Positions 7,272-13,846 of a DNA stretch of 17,976 nucleotides are shown piece by piece. The DNA is from Candidatus Methanomethylophilus sp. UBA78 (GTDB lineage Archaea > Thermoplasmatota > Thermoplasmata > Methanomassiliicoccales > Methanomethylophilaceae), in NCBI GenBank assembly GCA_002503545.1, contig DARY01000001.1:12827-30802 (forward strand). Reading direction: 5' to 3'. Every line of letters starts with the position of its first letter. Position 1 is the stretch's first letter. The notes under the pieces were generated by a model. It saw nothing but the letters and a program-made list of their open reading frames with translations, made no database searches and was not told the DNA's origin. The position numbers were made by a program, and so were the translations under genes.

Positions 7272-7353
7272 GCCACAAGAAACACCGCAGACCAGGTGCA
7301 ACGTGGACAGCAGTCCTTAAAACTGTCCGGCCCAGCCGTTGTTTTCTTGTGGC
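7272..7353. ncRNA. Candidate structured RNA between two tRNA genes
   Basis: An 82-base element closed by an 11-bp perfect stem: gccacaagaaa (7272-7282) pairs with tttcttgtggc (7343-7353). Inside is a second stem, ggacag (7305-7310) with ctgtcc (7323-7328), flanked by aacg/cgtt (7300-7303 with 7337-7340). Strand is unclear. On the plus strand an attaaaat element (7244-7251) lies about 24 bases before the stem. On the minus strand it would follow tRNA-Asn by 19 bases and could be cut from the same transcript. It lacks C/D boxes, a convincing H/ACA layout, and T-loop or tRNA features. I cannot name the class; a DNA-level palindrome is the alternative. Confidence 0.45.
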
Positions 7354-7372
7354 TGGAGCAATGGAATAAAGG

Positions 7373-7445
7373 CGCCGCCGCACGGGATCGAACCGTGGAC
7401 CTTGTGATTAACAGTCACACGCTCTACCGACTGAGCTACAGCGGC
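7373..7445 (-). tRNA. tRNA-Asn (GUU)
   Basis: A 73-base cloverleaf on the minus strand. The acceptor GCCGCTG pairs with CGGCGGC, with discriminator G. The anticodon stem TGTGA/TCACA holds CTGTTAA, giving anticodon GUU. The T arm is CACGG-TTCGATC-CCGTG. The terminal CCA is not encoded. A tttttata TATA box (7471-7478) lies about 29 bases upstream. Confidence 0.96.
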
Positions 7446-7470
7446 CTAGTGACAGCCAATGAGAGACCTG

Positions 7471-7478
7471 TATAAAAA
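7471..7478 (-). promoter_or_regulatory. TATA box of tRNA-Asn
   Basis: Minus-strand tttttata is centred about 29 bases before the tRNA-Asn 5' end. Confidence 0.6.
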
Positions 7479-7485
7479 GATTGGC

Positions 7486-7791
7486 TCATTCCACGACTAT
7501 TTTATCGCGGATGGAGTTGACGCGATCCACTATCTCGTCCAAGCGTTCGGAGAGGTCGGCCATGAAACCGTCGTATCTTTCGGAGACGGTCGCCCCGTCC
7601 TGCGTGGCTACGATGAGACCGTCCCTTTCGAGGAGCCTGAGGGAGTAGCGGACCTTGTGGGGGGGCAGCCCCGTCAGTTCCGAGAGACGGATGATCCCGA
7701 CGGGCTGGTACTCCTTGGTCACCTTAAGCATCAGGATGTGGCGCTCGATGAGGTCCATCTCGGCCATCGTTCCCGAAAAAATCTCAGTCAT
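7486..7791 (-). CDS. Small winged-helix DNA-binding protein (101 aa)
   Basis: Residues 12-60 form a compact HTH: helix DLIERHILMLKV, then VGIIRLSELTGLPPHKVRYS as turn and recognition helix, then LRLLERDGLI leading into the wing (ATQDGATVS, 62-70). A charged amphipathic helix (74-98) could dimerise. No ligand or metal site is seen. It is a likely transcription regulator of unknown target. ATG 7791 is chosen because the TATA box at 7814-7820 predicts transcription starting at that codon (leaderless). Met-9 at 7767 is a possible alternative. A 10-base palindrome beside the TATA box could be its own operator. The stop is 40 bases from the tRNA-Asn gene. Confidence 0.85.
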   Translation of the reverse strand: MTEIFSGTMAEMDLIERHILMLKVTKEYQPVGIIRLSELTGLPPHKVRYSLRLLERDGLIVATQDGATVSERYDGFMADLSERLDEIVDRVNSIRDKIVVE

Positions 7792-7813
7792 GGTGGCTGG
7801 AATCCATTATTGG

Positions 7814-7836
7814 TATAAAATGACAAGTGCTAGCAC
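7814..7836 (-). promoter_or_regulatory. Winged-helix gene promoter with adjoining palindrome
   Basis: Minus-strand ttttata (7814-7820) lies about 26 bases before the ATG at 7791. Directly upstream, at the usual BRE position and beyond, is the perfect palindrome gtgctagcac (7827-7836), a candidate operator. Confidence 0.55.
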
Positions 7837-7864
7837 GGGTTATGCTGGTTTTAAAATACCCAGG

Positions 7865-7911
7865 CCCTGCGGTCAATCCGCGGGACCCAGGAGAATTCGG
7901 TATGGGTACCG
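7865..7911 (-). terminator. Paired hairpins downstream of the cysteine-rich gene
   Basis: Two hairpins follow the stop at 7926: cggta-tggg-taccg (7898-7911), and ccgcggg pairing with ccctgcgg with one bulge (7865-7884). An AT-rich tattttaaaa stretch (minus strand, about 7848-7857) comes next. This could end the cysteine-rich gene's transcript, though archaeal terminators often need only U-runs. Confidence 0.4.
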
Positions 7912-7925
7912 AGCGGAAGGCCGCA

Positions 7926-8099
7926 TCAGCGACCGTACCACTTCTGGTAGCCCCACCTTTTGTAGTTTTTATAGAATCCCTGGATAAAGGATCCACAGCA
8001 GTCCAGAGCCTTCTGTTCCGCTCCATCGCCTTTGTAGGTTTTGTAGCAGTTGAGACACTGGAAGCAGAGTACCGGCGGTGCCTTCCTGTCTAATCTCAT
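7926..8099 (-). CDS. Tiny cysteine-rich basic protein (57 aa)
   Basis: I do not recognise a named family. The protein has C12-x2-C15-x2-C18 and then C34-C35, enough to bind zinc or a cluster. Its tail is very aromatic and basic (FYKNYKRWGYQKWYGR). The core VLCFQCLNCYKTYKGDG resembles a zinc-ribbon knuckle, but the second half has a CC pair rather than CxxC. ATG 8099 is preferred because an atttaaat TATA box (8121-8128) is centred about 25 bases upstream (leaderless). The frame extends to 8321 but the added residues look like non-coding DNA and would span the promoter. Two copies of an 8-base direct repeat flank the TATA box. It may bind nucleic acid, which is inference from the charge. Confidence 0.65.
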   Translation of the reverse strand: MRLDRKAPPVLCFQCLNCYKTYKGDGAEQKALDCCGSFIQGFYKNYKRWGYQKWYGR

Positions 8100-8101
8100 C
8101 G

Positions 8102-8142
8102 TGCTCGCAATAGATATTCGATTTAAATAATATTTGCTCGCA
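8102..8142 (-). promoter_or_regulatory. TATA box flanked by 8-bp direct repeats
   Basis: Perfect repeats tgctcgca at 8102-8109 and 8135-8142, 33 bases apart (about three helix turns), bracket the atttaaat box at 8121-8128. One lies upstream of the TATA box and the other near the predicted start of transcription. This is the layout expected for a regulator binding both sides. Confidence 0.5.
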
Positions 8143-8298
8143 GATTTCGTGTGTGCCCGGTTCGGCGAGGATACGGCCGGTGGATGGATTCCGCCACGGT
8201 TCCGCATTTCTCCGCTGGGTTCCGGAAAAATCCCCATCCATGGGTTATTAACGATTTTCTCAGTTGGAGGCATGCTGGGATACACCGCGCTCCATCGA

Positions 8299-8306
8299 TT
8301 TATATA
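8299..8306 (+). promoter_or_regulatory. TATA box of the HTH-trm56-HD operon
   Basis: A textbook tttatata. Transcription would start near 8328, leaving a leader of about 20-25 bases before ATG 8352. Confidence 0.7.
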
Positions 8307-8351
8307 GAAATCCTTAAACATTAAATAGTCAGCAACCTACTTAAAGAATTT

Positions 8352-8852
8352 ATGAATAGAATTAAGGTCATCAATGAGCCCTCTGAACTGGTTCCCATGC
8401 TCAGAGCGGTCGACACCCCCATAAAAAGGGAGGTTCTCAAAGAAGTGACCTTGGAGTGGAAGACCGCCGACGAGATCGAGAAAAAATTCGGTCCCGAGGG
8501 CAGGGAGGCGACCATATTCTTCGAGAAGATGAAACTGGTCGAGACCCGCTGGCTTTCAACCAATGGAAACTACCCGGAGAAATCCTACCACACTTATTAC
8601 ACCTCTTTCAACATAAACGCGCAGTGGCCCGTCTACGAGATAAGCGACGTGCTCGCCGCCGCCATGATGTCCGAGGAGGAGTACGCCAAGCTCGAAGCCA
8701 GGATCCTCGAGCAGGTCGGTCCCACCGGAAGGTTTTCCGGGGACGTTGCGGAGGCGCTGGGTCTTTCATCCACCATGCTCAAGAGCCTCGTCCGCAGATC
8801 GGTGAAGATGGATTACCGCGGCCACAGGATTGAGCCCATAAAAGAAGAATGA
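8352..8852 (+). CDS. ArsR-like winged-helix protein upstream of aTrm56
   Basis: A 166-residue protein with an N-terminal HTH: TPIKREVLKEVTLEWKTADE (about 22-41) then IEKKFGPEGREATIFFEKMK, followed by a beta wing (LVETRWLSTNGN). The middle YHTYYTSFNINAQWPVYEI is beta-rich. A second helical unit (RILEQVGPTGRFSGDVAEAL then LGLSSTMLKSLVRR) reads like another HTH. No metal-binding cysteines are present, so it is not a metal-sensing ArsR. It is followed after 4 bases by aTrm56, an arrangement I recall from other methanogens, which suggests a shared role. It could regulate the operon or bind RNA; its true target is unknown. Confidence 0.8.
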   Translation: MNRIKVINEPSELVPMLRAVDTPIKREVLKEVTLEWKTADEIEKKFGPEGREATIFFEKMKLVETRWLSTNGNYPEKSYHTYYTSFNINAQWPVYEISDVLAAAMMSEEEYAKLEARILEQVGPTGRFSGDVAEALGLSSTMLKSLVRRSVKMDYRGHRIEPIKEE

Positions 8853-8856
8853 GCCC

Positions 8857-9375
8857 ATGTCCGACATCTGGATAATGCGCATCGGACACCGTCCCGAGAG
8901 GGACAAGCGCGTAACCACGCACGTGGCGCTCTCCTCCAGGGCTCTCGGAGCCAGGGGGATCTACGTCGATACGGAGGATCCCGTCCTCGAGGAGAACATA
9001 ATCGGCGTGGACAAGCGTTTCGGCGGGGACTACGAGATAAAGACGGGGGTCTCCTGGCAGAAGGCCACCGAGGGTTTCAAGGGCAAGGTGGTCCACCTCA
9101 CCATGTATGGGCAGAGGGTCGACGAGGCCCTGCCCAGAATCCCCAAGGACGAGGACATAATGGTCATAGTGGGTGCGGAGAAGGTTCCCGCGGAGGTGTA
9201 CCAGAGGGCCGATTTCAACATATCCGTCGGCAACCAGCCCCATTCGGAGATCGCTGCCCTCGCCATATTCCTGTATCTCTATACCGGAGGGGAGCACCTT
9301 TACGAGGACCGCGACGGGGAGATGACCGTCATTCCCAACGAGAGGGGGAAGACCGTTGCAAAGAAGAGCGACTGA
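8857..9375 (+). CDS. trm56: tRNA (cytidine-56)-2'-O-methyltransferase, aTrm56
   Basis: An archaea-specific SPOUT enzyme that methylates the ribose of C56 in the T loop of tRNAs using SAM. The 172 residues carry the family signatures: GHRPERDKRVTTHVALSSRA (10-29), VVHLTMYG (78-85), VGAEKVPAEVY (105-115) and GNQPHSEIAALAIFL (125-139). The last is the knot region that binds SAM. In most archaea this gene makes C56 methylation; Pyrobaculum uses a guide RNA instead. It starts 4 bases after the HTH gene. Its 3' end overlaps the HD-domain gene by 20 bases, so all three form one operon. Confidence 0.96.
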   Translation: MSDIWIMRIGHRPERDKRVTTHVALSSRALGARGIYVDTEDPVLEENIIGVDKRFGGDYEIKTGVSWQKATEGFKGKVVHLTMYGQRVDEALPRIPKDEDIMVIVGAEKVPAEVYQRADFNISVGNQPHSEIAALAIFLYLYTGGEHLYEDRDGEMTVIPNERGKTVAKKSD

Positions 9376-9940
9376 CCGCATACCGACCGACGAGGAGTGC
9401 ATATCCCTCCTCTGGGACGCAGGCTGCAAGAAGAGGGTCGTCGTCCATTGCGCGACCGTCAGGGCCGTGGCCGAGGAGATCGCCAAGGGGATCCCCGAGG
9501 CGGACATGGACGTCGTCATCGCCGGTGCCCTGCTCCACGACATAGGCCGTTCAAAGGACCATTCCATAATGCACGCCTACATAGGGGCGGGGATAGTGAG
9601 GGACCTCGGGCTGCCGGACGTCCTGATCGACATAGTCAGGAAGCACACCGGCGCCGGTCTGGACGACATCGATGTGAGGGAGATGGGACTCCCGCCGGGC
9701 GATTACATGCCCAGCACCATCGAGGAGAAGATAGTGGCGCACGCCGACAACCTGGTCAGCGACAACCGCGTAATCACCCACGAGTACTCCGTCGAGAAGC
9801 TCAGGTCCAAGGGGGCCGAGCGCGGGGCCGAGCGCATAGAGGCCCTCCATAGGGAGCTGTCCGCCGTATACGGCAGGGACCTGGACCTTCTGGTGGCGGA
9901 GATCGGGGAGTTTCCGAAGCTGAAGGGTGTAAGACTCTGA
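9356..9940 (+). CDS. HD-domain (HDIG) metal-dependent hydrolase, TIGR00295-type
   Basis: 194 residues with the metal-binding HD pattern: H31 (VVHCATV), H61-D62 (ALLHDIGR), later H97 (RKHTGAG) and D131 (VAHADNLV). HD proteins cleave phosphomonoesters or phosphodiesters, often of nucleotides; this archaeal subfamily (TIGR00295) has no settled substrate. TTG 9356 is the only reasonable start: a ggggg-aag ribosome-like site precedes it, and the next Met (residue 51) would remove H31. It overlaps trm56 by 20 bases, giving coupled translation. The C-terminus (about 145-180) is charged and helical. A U-rich stretch follows the gene. Confidence 0.88.
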   Translation: MQRRATDRIPTDEECISLLWDAGCKKRVVVHCATVRAVAEEIAKGIPEADMDVVIAGALLHDIGRSKDHSIMHAYIGAGIVRDLGLPDVLIDIVRKHTGAGLDDIDVREMGLPPGDYMPSTIEEKIVAHADNLVSDNRVITHEYSVEKLRSKGAERGAERIEALHRELSAVYGRDLDLLVAEIGEFPKLKGVRL

Positions 9941-9960
9941 GGTCCGGAAACACCCCCAAC

Positions 9961-9975
9961 TTTTTGTTATCTTTC
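9961..9975 (+). terminator. U-rich transcript end after the HD gene
   Basis: tttttgttatctttc begins 20 bases after the stop at 9940. Archaeal RNA polymerase stops at such U-runs. Confidence 0.5.
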
Positions 9976-10000
9976 CTCATATCCCTTCCTCAGTTACACA

Positions 10001-10018
10001 GAGGTTATAAGCAACCTC
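10001..10018 (+). promoter_or_regulatory. trxA promoter embedded in an inverted repeat
   Basis: gaggtt-ataagc-aacctc is a perfect 6-bp inverted repeat whose left arm and centre hold the TATA element ttataa (10005-10010). Transcription would start near 10033. A protein bound here would block TBP, so this is a candidate operator. A gaggt ribosome site (10032-10036) lies 6 bases before the ATG. Confidence 0.55.
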
Positions 10019-10042
10019 AAAATCTTACAAAGAGGTATACAA

Positions 10043-10354
10043 ATGGTAACGGAACTCAACGAATCGACCTTCAAGGATTTCATCGGAAAGAGCGGAGTCG
10101 TCCTCGTGGACTGCTGGGCGCCCTGGTGCGGCCCCTGCAGGAGGATGGGCCCCATAATAGACGAGCTCGATAAGGACATGGCCGGCAAGGTCGCCGTGGG
10201 CAAGCTCAACACCGACGAGAACCAGGGCGTCGCCGTGCAGTACGGCATAAACGCCATCCCCACCCTCCTGTTCTTCAAGGACGGTGTGCAGAAGGAGCCC
10301 CTCGTGGGACTCAGGCCCAAGGAAGACATCATCGCGTACATCAACAGACTCTGA
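10043..10354 (+). CDS. trxA: Thioredoxin
   Basis: A small cytoplasmic dithiol carrier that reduces protein disulfides. At 103 residues it has standard thioredoxin length. The active site is W28-C-G-P-C32 within WAPWCGPCRRMGPI, the cis-proline loop is AIPT (71-74), and FFKDG (77-81) is also typical. The extra C24 (LVDCWAPW) is where many thioredoxins have F or another residue. It starts at ATG 10043 behind a gaggt site and is followed after 12 bases by its likely reductase, so the two form a redox pair in one operon. Confidence 0.96.
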   Translation: MVTELNESTFKDFIGKSGVVLVDCWAPWCGPCRRMGPIIDELDKDMAGKVAVGKLNTDENQGVAVQYGINAIPTLLFFKDGVQKEPLVGLRPKEDIIAYINRL

Positions 10355-10366
10355 GGCGGACCCGCC

Positions 10367-11260
10367 ATGGAAGCCGACGTAGTCGTCATCGGTTCGGGGC
10401 CGGCCGGGCTCCAGGCGGCCATACACGCCGCCAGGAAGAAAGTGGAGGTGGTCCTCATCGGCAAGCTGGAGAACAGTTCGACCTTCGGCATACCGGTGGA
10501 GAATTACTTCGGTACCTCCGGCAGACAGTCGGGCACCGACCTTCTGATGAACGGCGTCAGGCAGGCCGTCTCCTTCGGATGCGAGGTGGAGGACATGAAC
10601 GTGATCTCCGCGGAGAGGACAGGGGACAGGTTCAGGATCACCTCCGAGTCCGGCGAGGTCGTGGACGCCAAGGCCGTCGTCCTAGCCACCGGCATAACCC
10701 GCAACCATCTCGGGGTCTCCGGGGAGAAGGAGTTCGGCAACGGCAAGGGAATAAGCTACTGCGCCGCCTGCGACTGCAACTTCTACAAGGACAAGGTCGT
10801 CGCGGTGGTAGGCGGTCAGTCGGAGGCGGCCATCTCCGCCGAGCTCATGACCCGTTATGCCTCCAAGGTGTATTGGATCTTCCCCAAGTTCGATGCGGAC
10901 GCCTCCCTGGTCGAGAAGGCTTTAGCGGCTGGGGCGGAGAGGATAACCGAATCCGTCAAGCAGATCAAGGGCGAAGGCAAGGTGAACGCGGTCGTCCTCT
11001 CCGACGGCAGGGAGATCTCCCTGGACGGGGTCTTCATAGAGCTGGGAGGGAAGTCCTCCGCCGACCTCGCCATGGAGATCGGCGTCATGCCAGAGGTCGA
11101 CGACACAATCAAAGTCGACAGGAACTGCGCCACTTCGGTGCCCGGTGTCTTCGCCTGCGGGGACATCACCGGCAGGCCGTGGCAGATCGGCAAGGCGGTG
11201 GGGGAGGGAGTCGTGGCCGGCTCCGCCGCCGCCGACTACTCCAAAAAGGTAGGACAATGA
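10367..11260 (+). CDS. trxB: Thioredoxin reductase-like flavoprotein, atypical cofactor site
   Basis: A 297-residue two-domain flavoprotein: FAD site GSGPAGLQAAIHAA (9-22), the redox-active C132-x-x-C135 (YCAACDC), and a C-terminal FAD motif GDITGRPWQIGKAVGEG (265-281). It should reduce the neighbouring thioredoxin. Two oddities stand out. The dinucleotide loop is VVGGQSEAAISAEL (147-160) rather than GGGxSA, and the arginine motif that grips the NADPH phosphate (HRRxxxR) is absent, replaced by VYWIFPKF (168-175). The usual CATCDG is CAACDC, adding C137. By analogy with archaeal reductases that use F420H2 or lack NADPH use, the electron donor may not be NADPH; that is inference. It overlaps the next gene by ATGA. 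Confidence 0.9.
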   Translation: MEADVVVIGSGPAGLQAAIHAARKKVEVVLIGKLENSSTFGIPVENYFGTSGRQSGTDLLMNGVRQAVSFGCEVEDMNVISAERTGDRFRITSESGEVVDAKAVVLATGITRNHLGVSGEKEFGNGKGISYCAACDCNFYKDKVVAVVGGQSEAAISAELMTRYASKVYWIFPKFDADASLVEKALAAGAERITESVKQIKGEGKVNAVVLSDGREISLDGVFIELGGKSSADLAMEIGVMPEVDDTIKVDRNCATSVPGVFACGDITGRPWQIGKAVGEGVVAGSAAADYSKKVGQ

Positions 11261-11772
11261 CAGTAGAGGACCTCATATCCAGCATGCTCAGGGACGAGGG
11301 CGGTTTCCAGAAGGCCCTCAGGAACATCCTGGACGAGGAACTCAACATGTCGCTCAACGAGTTCTGCCAGATCTCCGGTATATCCCAGAGCACGGTCTAT
11401 AAGATCCTGGAGGAACGTCGCGAACCGAACCTGCGCACGGTGAGGCAGATCGTCCGTGCGCTCAAGCAGATCTACGGCAAAGGCAACGAGAAGTTCCTGG
11501 CCGTGATCGCATCCTCCACCTTCATGGAGGGCCTCCCCAAATCGCTCGACACGACCTCCAACGGTACGGTGGGCATCCGCGAGTACAGCGTCTCGACGGT
11601 CGAGGACGCCATCATCGCAGCCGTCCGCGCCGAGAGGGACGGGGCTCTCGGCATCATATGCGCACCGATCGTGGCCCACACGGTGGAGAAGATAATATCG
11701 ATCCCGGTGTACTCCGTCTTCCCCCTGGACAGCGTCATGAAGATACTGGAACGCATAAAGGACCGTTATTGA
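11257..11772 (+). CDS. HTH transcriptional regulator, COG1709-like
   Basis: 171 residues. A lambda-repressor-like HTH sits at about 33-56 (LNEFCQISGISQSTVYKILE), followed by RREPNLRTVRQIVRAL. The C-terminal half (80-171) is an alpha/beta domain (VEDAIIAAVRAERDGALGII, APIVAHTVEKII) that resembles a ligand-sensing module. I recognise it as the archaeal predicted-regulator group COG1709. Its start overlaps the trxB stop (ATGA at 11257-11260), and an aggtagga site sits just ahead. It may sense redox or nucleotide state and control the thioredoxin operon; the inverted repeat at 10001-10018 would be a natural target, but this is inference. A run of six T follows its stop. Confidence 0.85.
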   Translation: MTVEDLISSMLRDEGGFQKALRNILDEELNMSLNEFCQISGISQSTVYKILEERREPNLRTVRQIVRALKQIYGKGNEKFLAVIASSTFMEGLPKSLDTTSNGTVGIREYSVSTVEDAIIAAVRAERDGALGIICAPIVAHTVEKIISIPVYSVFPLDSVMKILERIKDRY

Positions 11773-11778
11773 TTTTTT
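11773..11778 (+). terminator. T-run ending the thioredoxin operon
   Basis: Six T directly after the TGA at 11770-11772, without a hairpin, the simple archaeal termination signal. It lies about 20 bases before the next promoter. Confidence 0.5.
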
Positions 11779-11797
11779 AAGGTCCCGTTCGTAAAAG

Positions 11798-11804
11798 TTT
11801 AAAT
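11798..11804 (+). promoter_or_regulatory. TATA box of the winged-helix/elp3 operon
   Basis: tttaaat lies about 43 bases before ATG 11844, predicting a leader of about 17 bases. An aaggtgg ribosome site (11834-11840) precedes the start. Confidence 0.6.
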
Positions 11805-11843
11805 CGACGCTTAACTTTTAACGCATCGTTACGAAGGTGGCGC

Positions 11844-12311
11844 ATGTTCGAGCTCCAAGTGGTTTCCAACACCCCGATGACCGGGGTGGATGACATAGAC
11901 GTCCTTGCTGAGACGTTCCTCACGCAGATTGGCTATCTTTCCAAGGGATACGACCCCAGAAGCAACGGGGCCCTCACGATAAGGGACAGCATCCCCTACA
12001 GGATATTCATGGACTTCTTCATGAAGAACCCTTCCAAGGCGTGGGCGGCGGAGGAGATCGCCGTCCTGCTGGGCACCACGAAGCCGACCGTCTACCGCTA
12101 CATAAACAAGCTGAAGTCGATGGACATCCTGGAGAGCACGGACATCCAGTCGGAGGACGGCTCCGTGCGCAGGGGTTACCGCATAAGATACGGCGACATA
12201 GCCAAGGCCTGGAGCTTCTGCGAGGCGAACGTGCAGATGGCCATGGACAACTACAAGAAGACCGTCGAGCGCTTCCAGCAGCTGGCAAGGGAAAGGGCGG
12301 AGAAGAGCTGA
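11844..12311 (+). CDS. Winged-helix protein preceding elp3
   Basis: 155 residues. The HTH core lies at 66-95 (AWAAEEIAVLLGTTKPTVYR, then YINKLKSMDIL) and a wing of charged strands at 98-118. A C-terminal helix (122-153, ending RFQQLARERAEKS) could form a dimer coiled coil. The first 45 residues are not DNA-binding by pattern. I do not recognise a named family. ATG 11844 has a strong aaggtgg site and its own TATA box. Its stop (12309-12311) touches the elp3 ATG (12312), so production is coupled. It may control elp3 or act in a tRNA-linked response. Confidence 0.85.
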   Translation: MFELQVVSNTPMTGVDDIDVLAETFLTQIGYLSKGYDPRSNGALTIRDSIPYRIFMDFFMKNPSKAWAAEEIAVLLGTTKPTVYRYINKLKSMDILESTDIQSEDGSVRRGYRIRYGDIAKAWSFCEANVQMAMDNYKKTVERFQQLARERAEKS

Positions 12312-13844
12312 ATGGCCGGTGTCGCCGAGCGCATCGTGGAGGCCCTGAGGGCGGGGGACATAACCGACCGCGATTCCCTCCAGGCCTTCAAGATGAGGCT
12401 CTGTTCCGAGTACGGTCCGGATAAGGTCCCTTCGAACTCCGAGGTGCTGGCACTTGTGACCGAGGAGGAGCGCAGGGCGTTTCTCCCCCTGCTGGTGAAG
12501 AAGCCAATGAGGACCGCGAGCGGAGTCGCGGTGGTGGCCGTCATGACCTCCCCGTACCCGTGTCCCCACGGGAAGTGCGCCTACTGTCCCGGAGGGGTCG
12601 CCAACAATTCCCCCCAATCGTATACCGGCAAGGAGCCCGCCGCCAGGAGGGCGGCCATGAGCCGGTTCGATCCTTACGATCAGGTCCAGGGCCGTCTGGC
12701 ACAGTTGGAGGAGATCGGCCACGATACCGACAAGATAGACCTGATCATCATGGGCGGGACCTTCACGTCGAGGGATTCCCAGTACCAGGAGTGGTTCGTC
12801 AAGAGGTGCTTCGAGGCCATGAACGGCCACACATCCCCCACGTTGGAGGCGGCGCAGGAGGACAACTCGCATGCGCAGAGGAGATGCATCGGACTGACCG
12901 TCGAGACGAGGCCGGACTACTTCCGCAAGGACTTCCAGGTCGAGAGGATGATGAGGCTCGGCGCCACCCGCGTGGAGCTGGGCGTGCAGATACTCGACGA
13001 CGAGGTCCTGGACAGGGTGGAGCGCGGCCACGGGGTGGCGGAGGTCGTCGAGGCGACGAAGTGCTGTCGCGACCACGGTCTCAAGATATGCTACCACATA
13101 ATGCCCGGCCTCCCCGGCTCCTCTCCGGAGAACGACTACAGGTGCTTCCGCAGGATGTTCGACGACCCGGATTTCCGTCCCGACATGCTGAAGATATACC
13201 CGACGCTGGTCGTGGGGGACACTAAGATCCGCAGGATGTGGGAGGACGGGGAGTACATTCCCATGGACACGGACACCGCCGTGGAGCTGCTGTCGGAGAT
13301 GAAATCGTATGTGCCAGATTATGTAAGGATACAGCGCATACAGAGGGACATACCCGTCCCGGAGATCGACGCGGGCATACTGAAGAGCAACCTCCGTCAG
13401 CTGGTGCAGACCCATATGACGGAGAAAGGCATGAAGTGCAGATGCATACGCTGCCGCGAGGTCGGGCACACCGGGGCGGTGCTCGAGGACCCGTCCGAGG
13501 TCAGGATGGAGACCGAGGAGTACGACGCCAACGGCGACAGGGAGAGGTTCATATCGTTCACCTACCGCGATTCCCTGGTCGGGTACGTCCGTCTGAGGAC
13601 CGACGATTCGGACACGGCCACGGTAAGGGAGCTGAAGGTCTTCGGCAACGAGACCGCCATAGGCGCAGCGGCCGAGAGCTGGCAGCACAGGGGCTTCGGC
13701 AGGGCCCTTCTGAGGGAGGCGGAGAGGATGGCCCTGTCCGAGGGCAGGCACCGCATCCGCATCACCAGCGGCGTGGGCGTGAGGGAGTACTATGCGTCGC
13801 AGGGTTATGCGCTGGAGTCCCCGTACATGGTCAAGTACATCTGA
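12312..13844 (+). CDS. elp3: Elp3 tRNA uridine-34 carboxymethylation enzyme (radical SAM + acetyltransferase)
   Basis: Elp3 uses acetyl-CoA and a radical SAM reaction to add carboxymethyl to U34 of tRNAs, tuning wobble decoding; archaea do this without the other Elongator subunits. The radical SAM cysteines are C84-x4-C89-x2-C92 (PYPCPHGKCAYCPGG). Further core motifs are LIIMGGTF and GLTVETRPDYF. A cysteine-rich linker (KCRCIRCREVGH) follows. The GNAT domain ends with the acetyl-CoA loop QHRGFGRALLREAE (458-471). Length is 510, normal for archaea. It follows the winged-helix gene directly and ends 2 bases from the cdc48 stop on the opposite strand. Substrate tRNAs with U34, such as tRNA-Lys(UUU) at 16267, are in the window, though a direct link is inference. 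Confidence 0.95.
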   Translation: MAGVAERIVEALRAGDITDRDSLQAFKMRLCSEYGPDKVPSNSEVLALVTEEERRAFLPLLVKKPMRTASGVAVVAVMTSPYPCPHGKCAYCPGGVANNSPQSYTGKEPAARRAAMSRFDPYDQVQGRLAQLEEIGHDTDKIDLIIMGGTFTSRDSQYQEWFVKRCFEAMNGHTSPTLEAAQEDNSHAQRRCIGLTVETRPDYFRKDFQVERMMRLGATRVELGVQILDDEVLDRVERGHGVAEVVEATKCCRDHGLKICYHIMPGLPGSSPENDYRCFRRMFDDPDFRPDMLKIYPTLVVGDTKIRRMWEDGEYIPMDTDTAVELLSEMKSYVPDYVRIQRIQRDIPVPEIDAGILKSNLRQLVQTHMTEKGMKCRCIRCREVGHTGAVLEDPSEVRMETEEYDANGDRERFISFTYRDSLVGYVRLRTDDSDTATVRELKVFGNETAIGAAAESWQHRGFGRALLREAERMALSEGRHRIRITSGVGVREYYASQGYALESPYMVKYI

Positions 13845-13846
13845 CC

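Noticed and set aside
7272..7353. tRNA-Pyl
   Set aside because: No CUA anticodon loop, T loop or acceptor layout can be drawn.
11829..13751. 640-codon minus-strand open frame over elp3
   Set aside because: Antisense of the winged-helix and elp3 genes, with composition typical of GC-rich shadows; Elp3 motifs on the plus strand are unmistakable.
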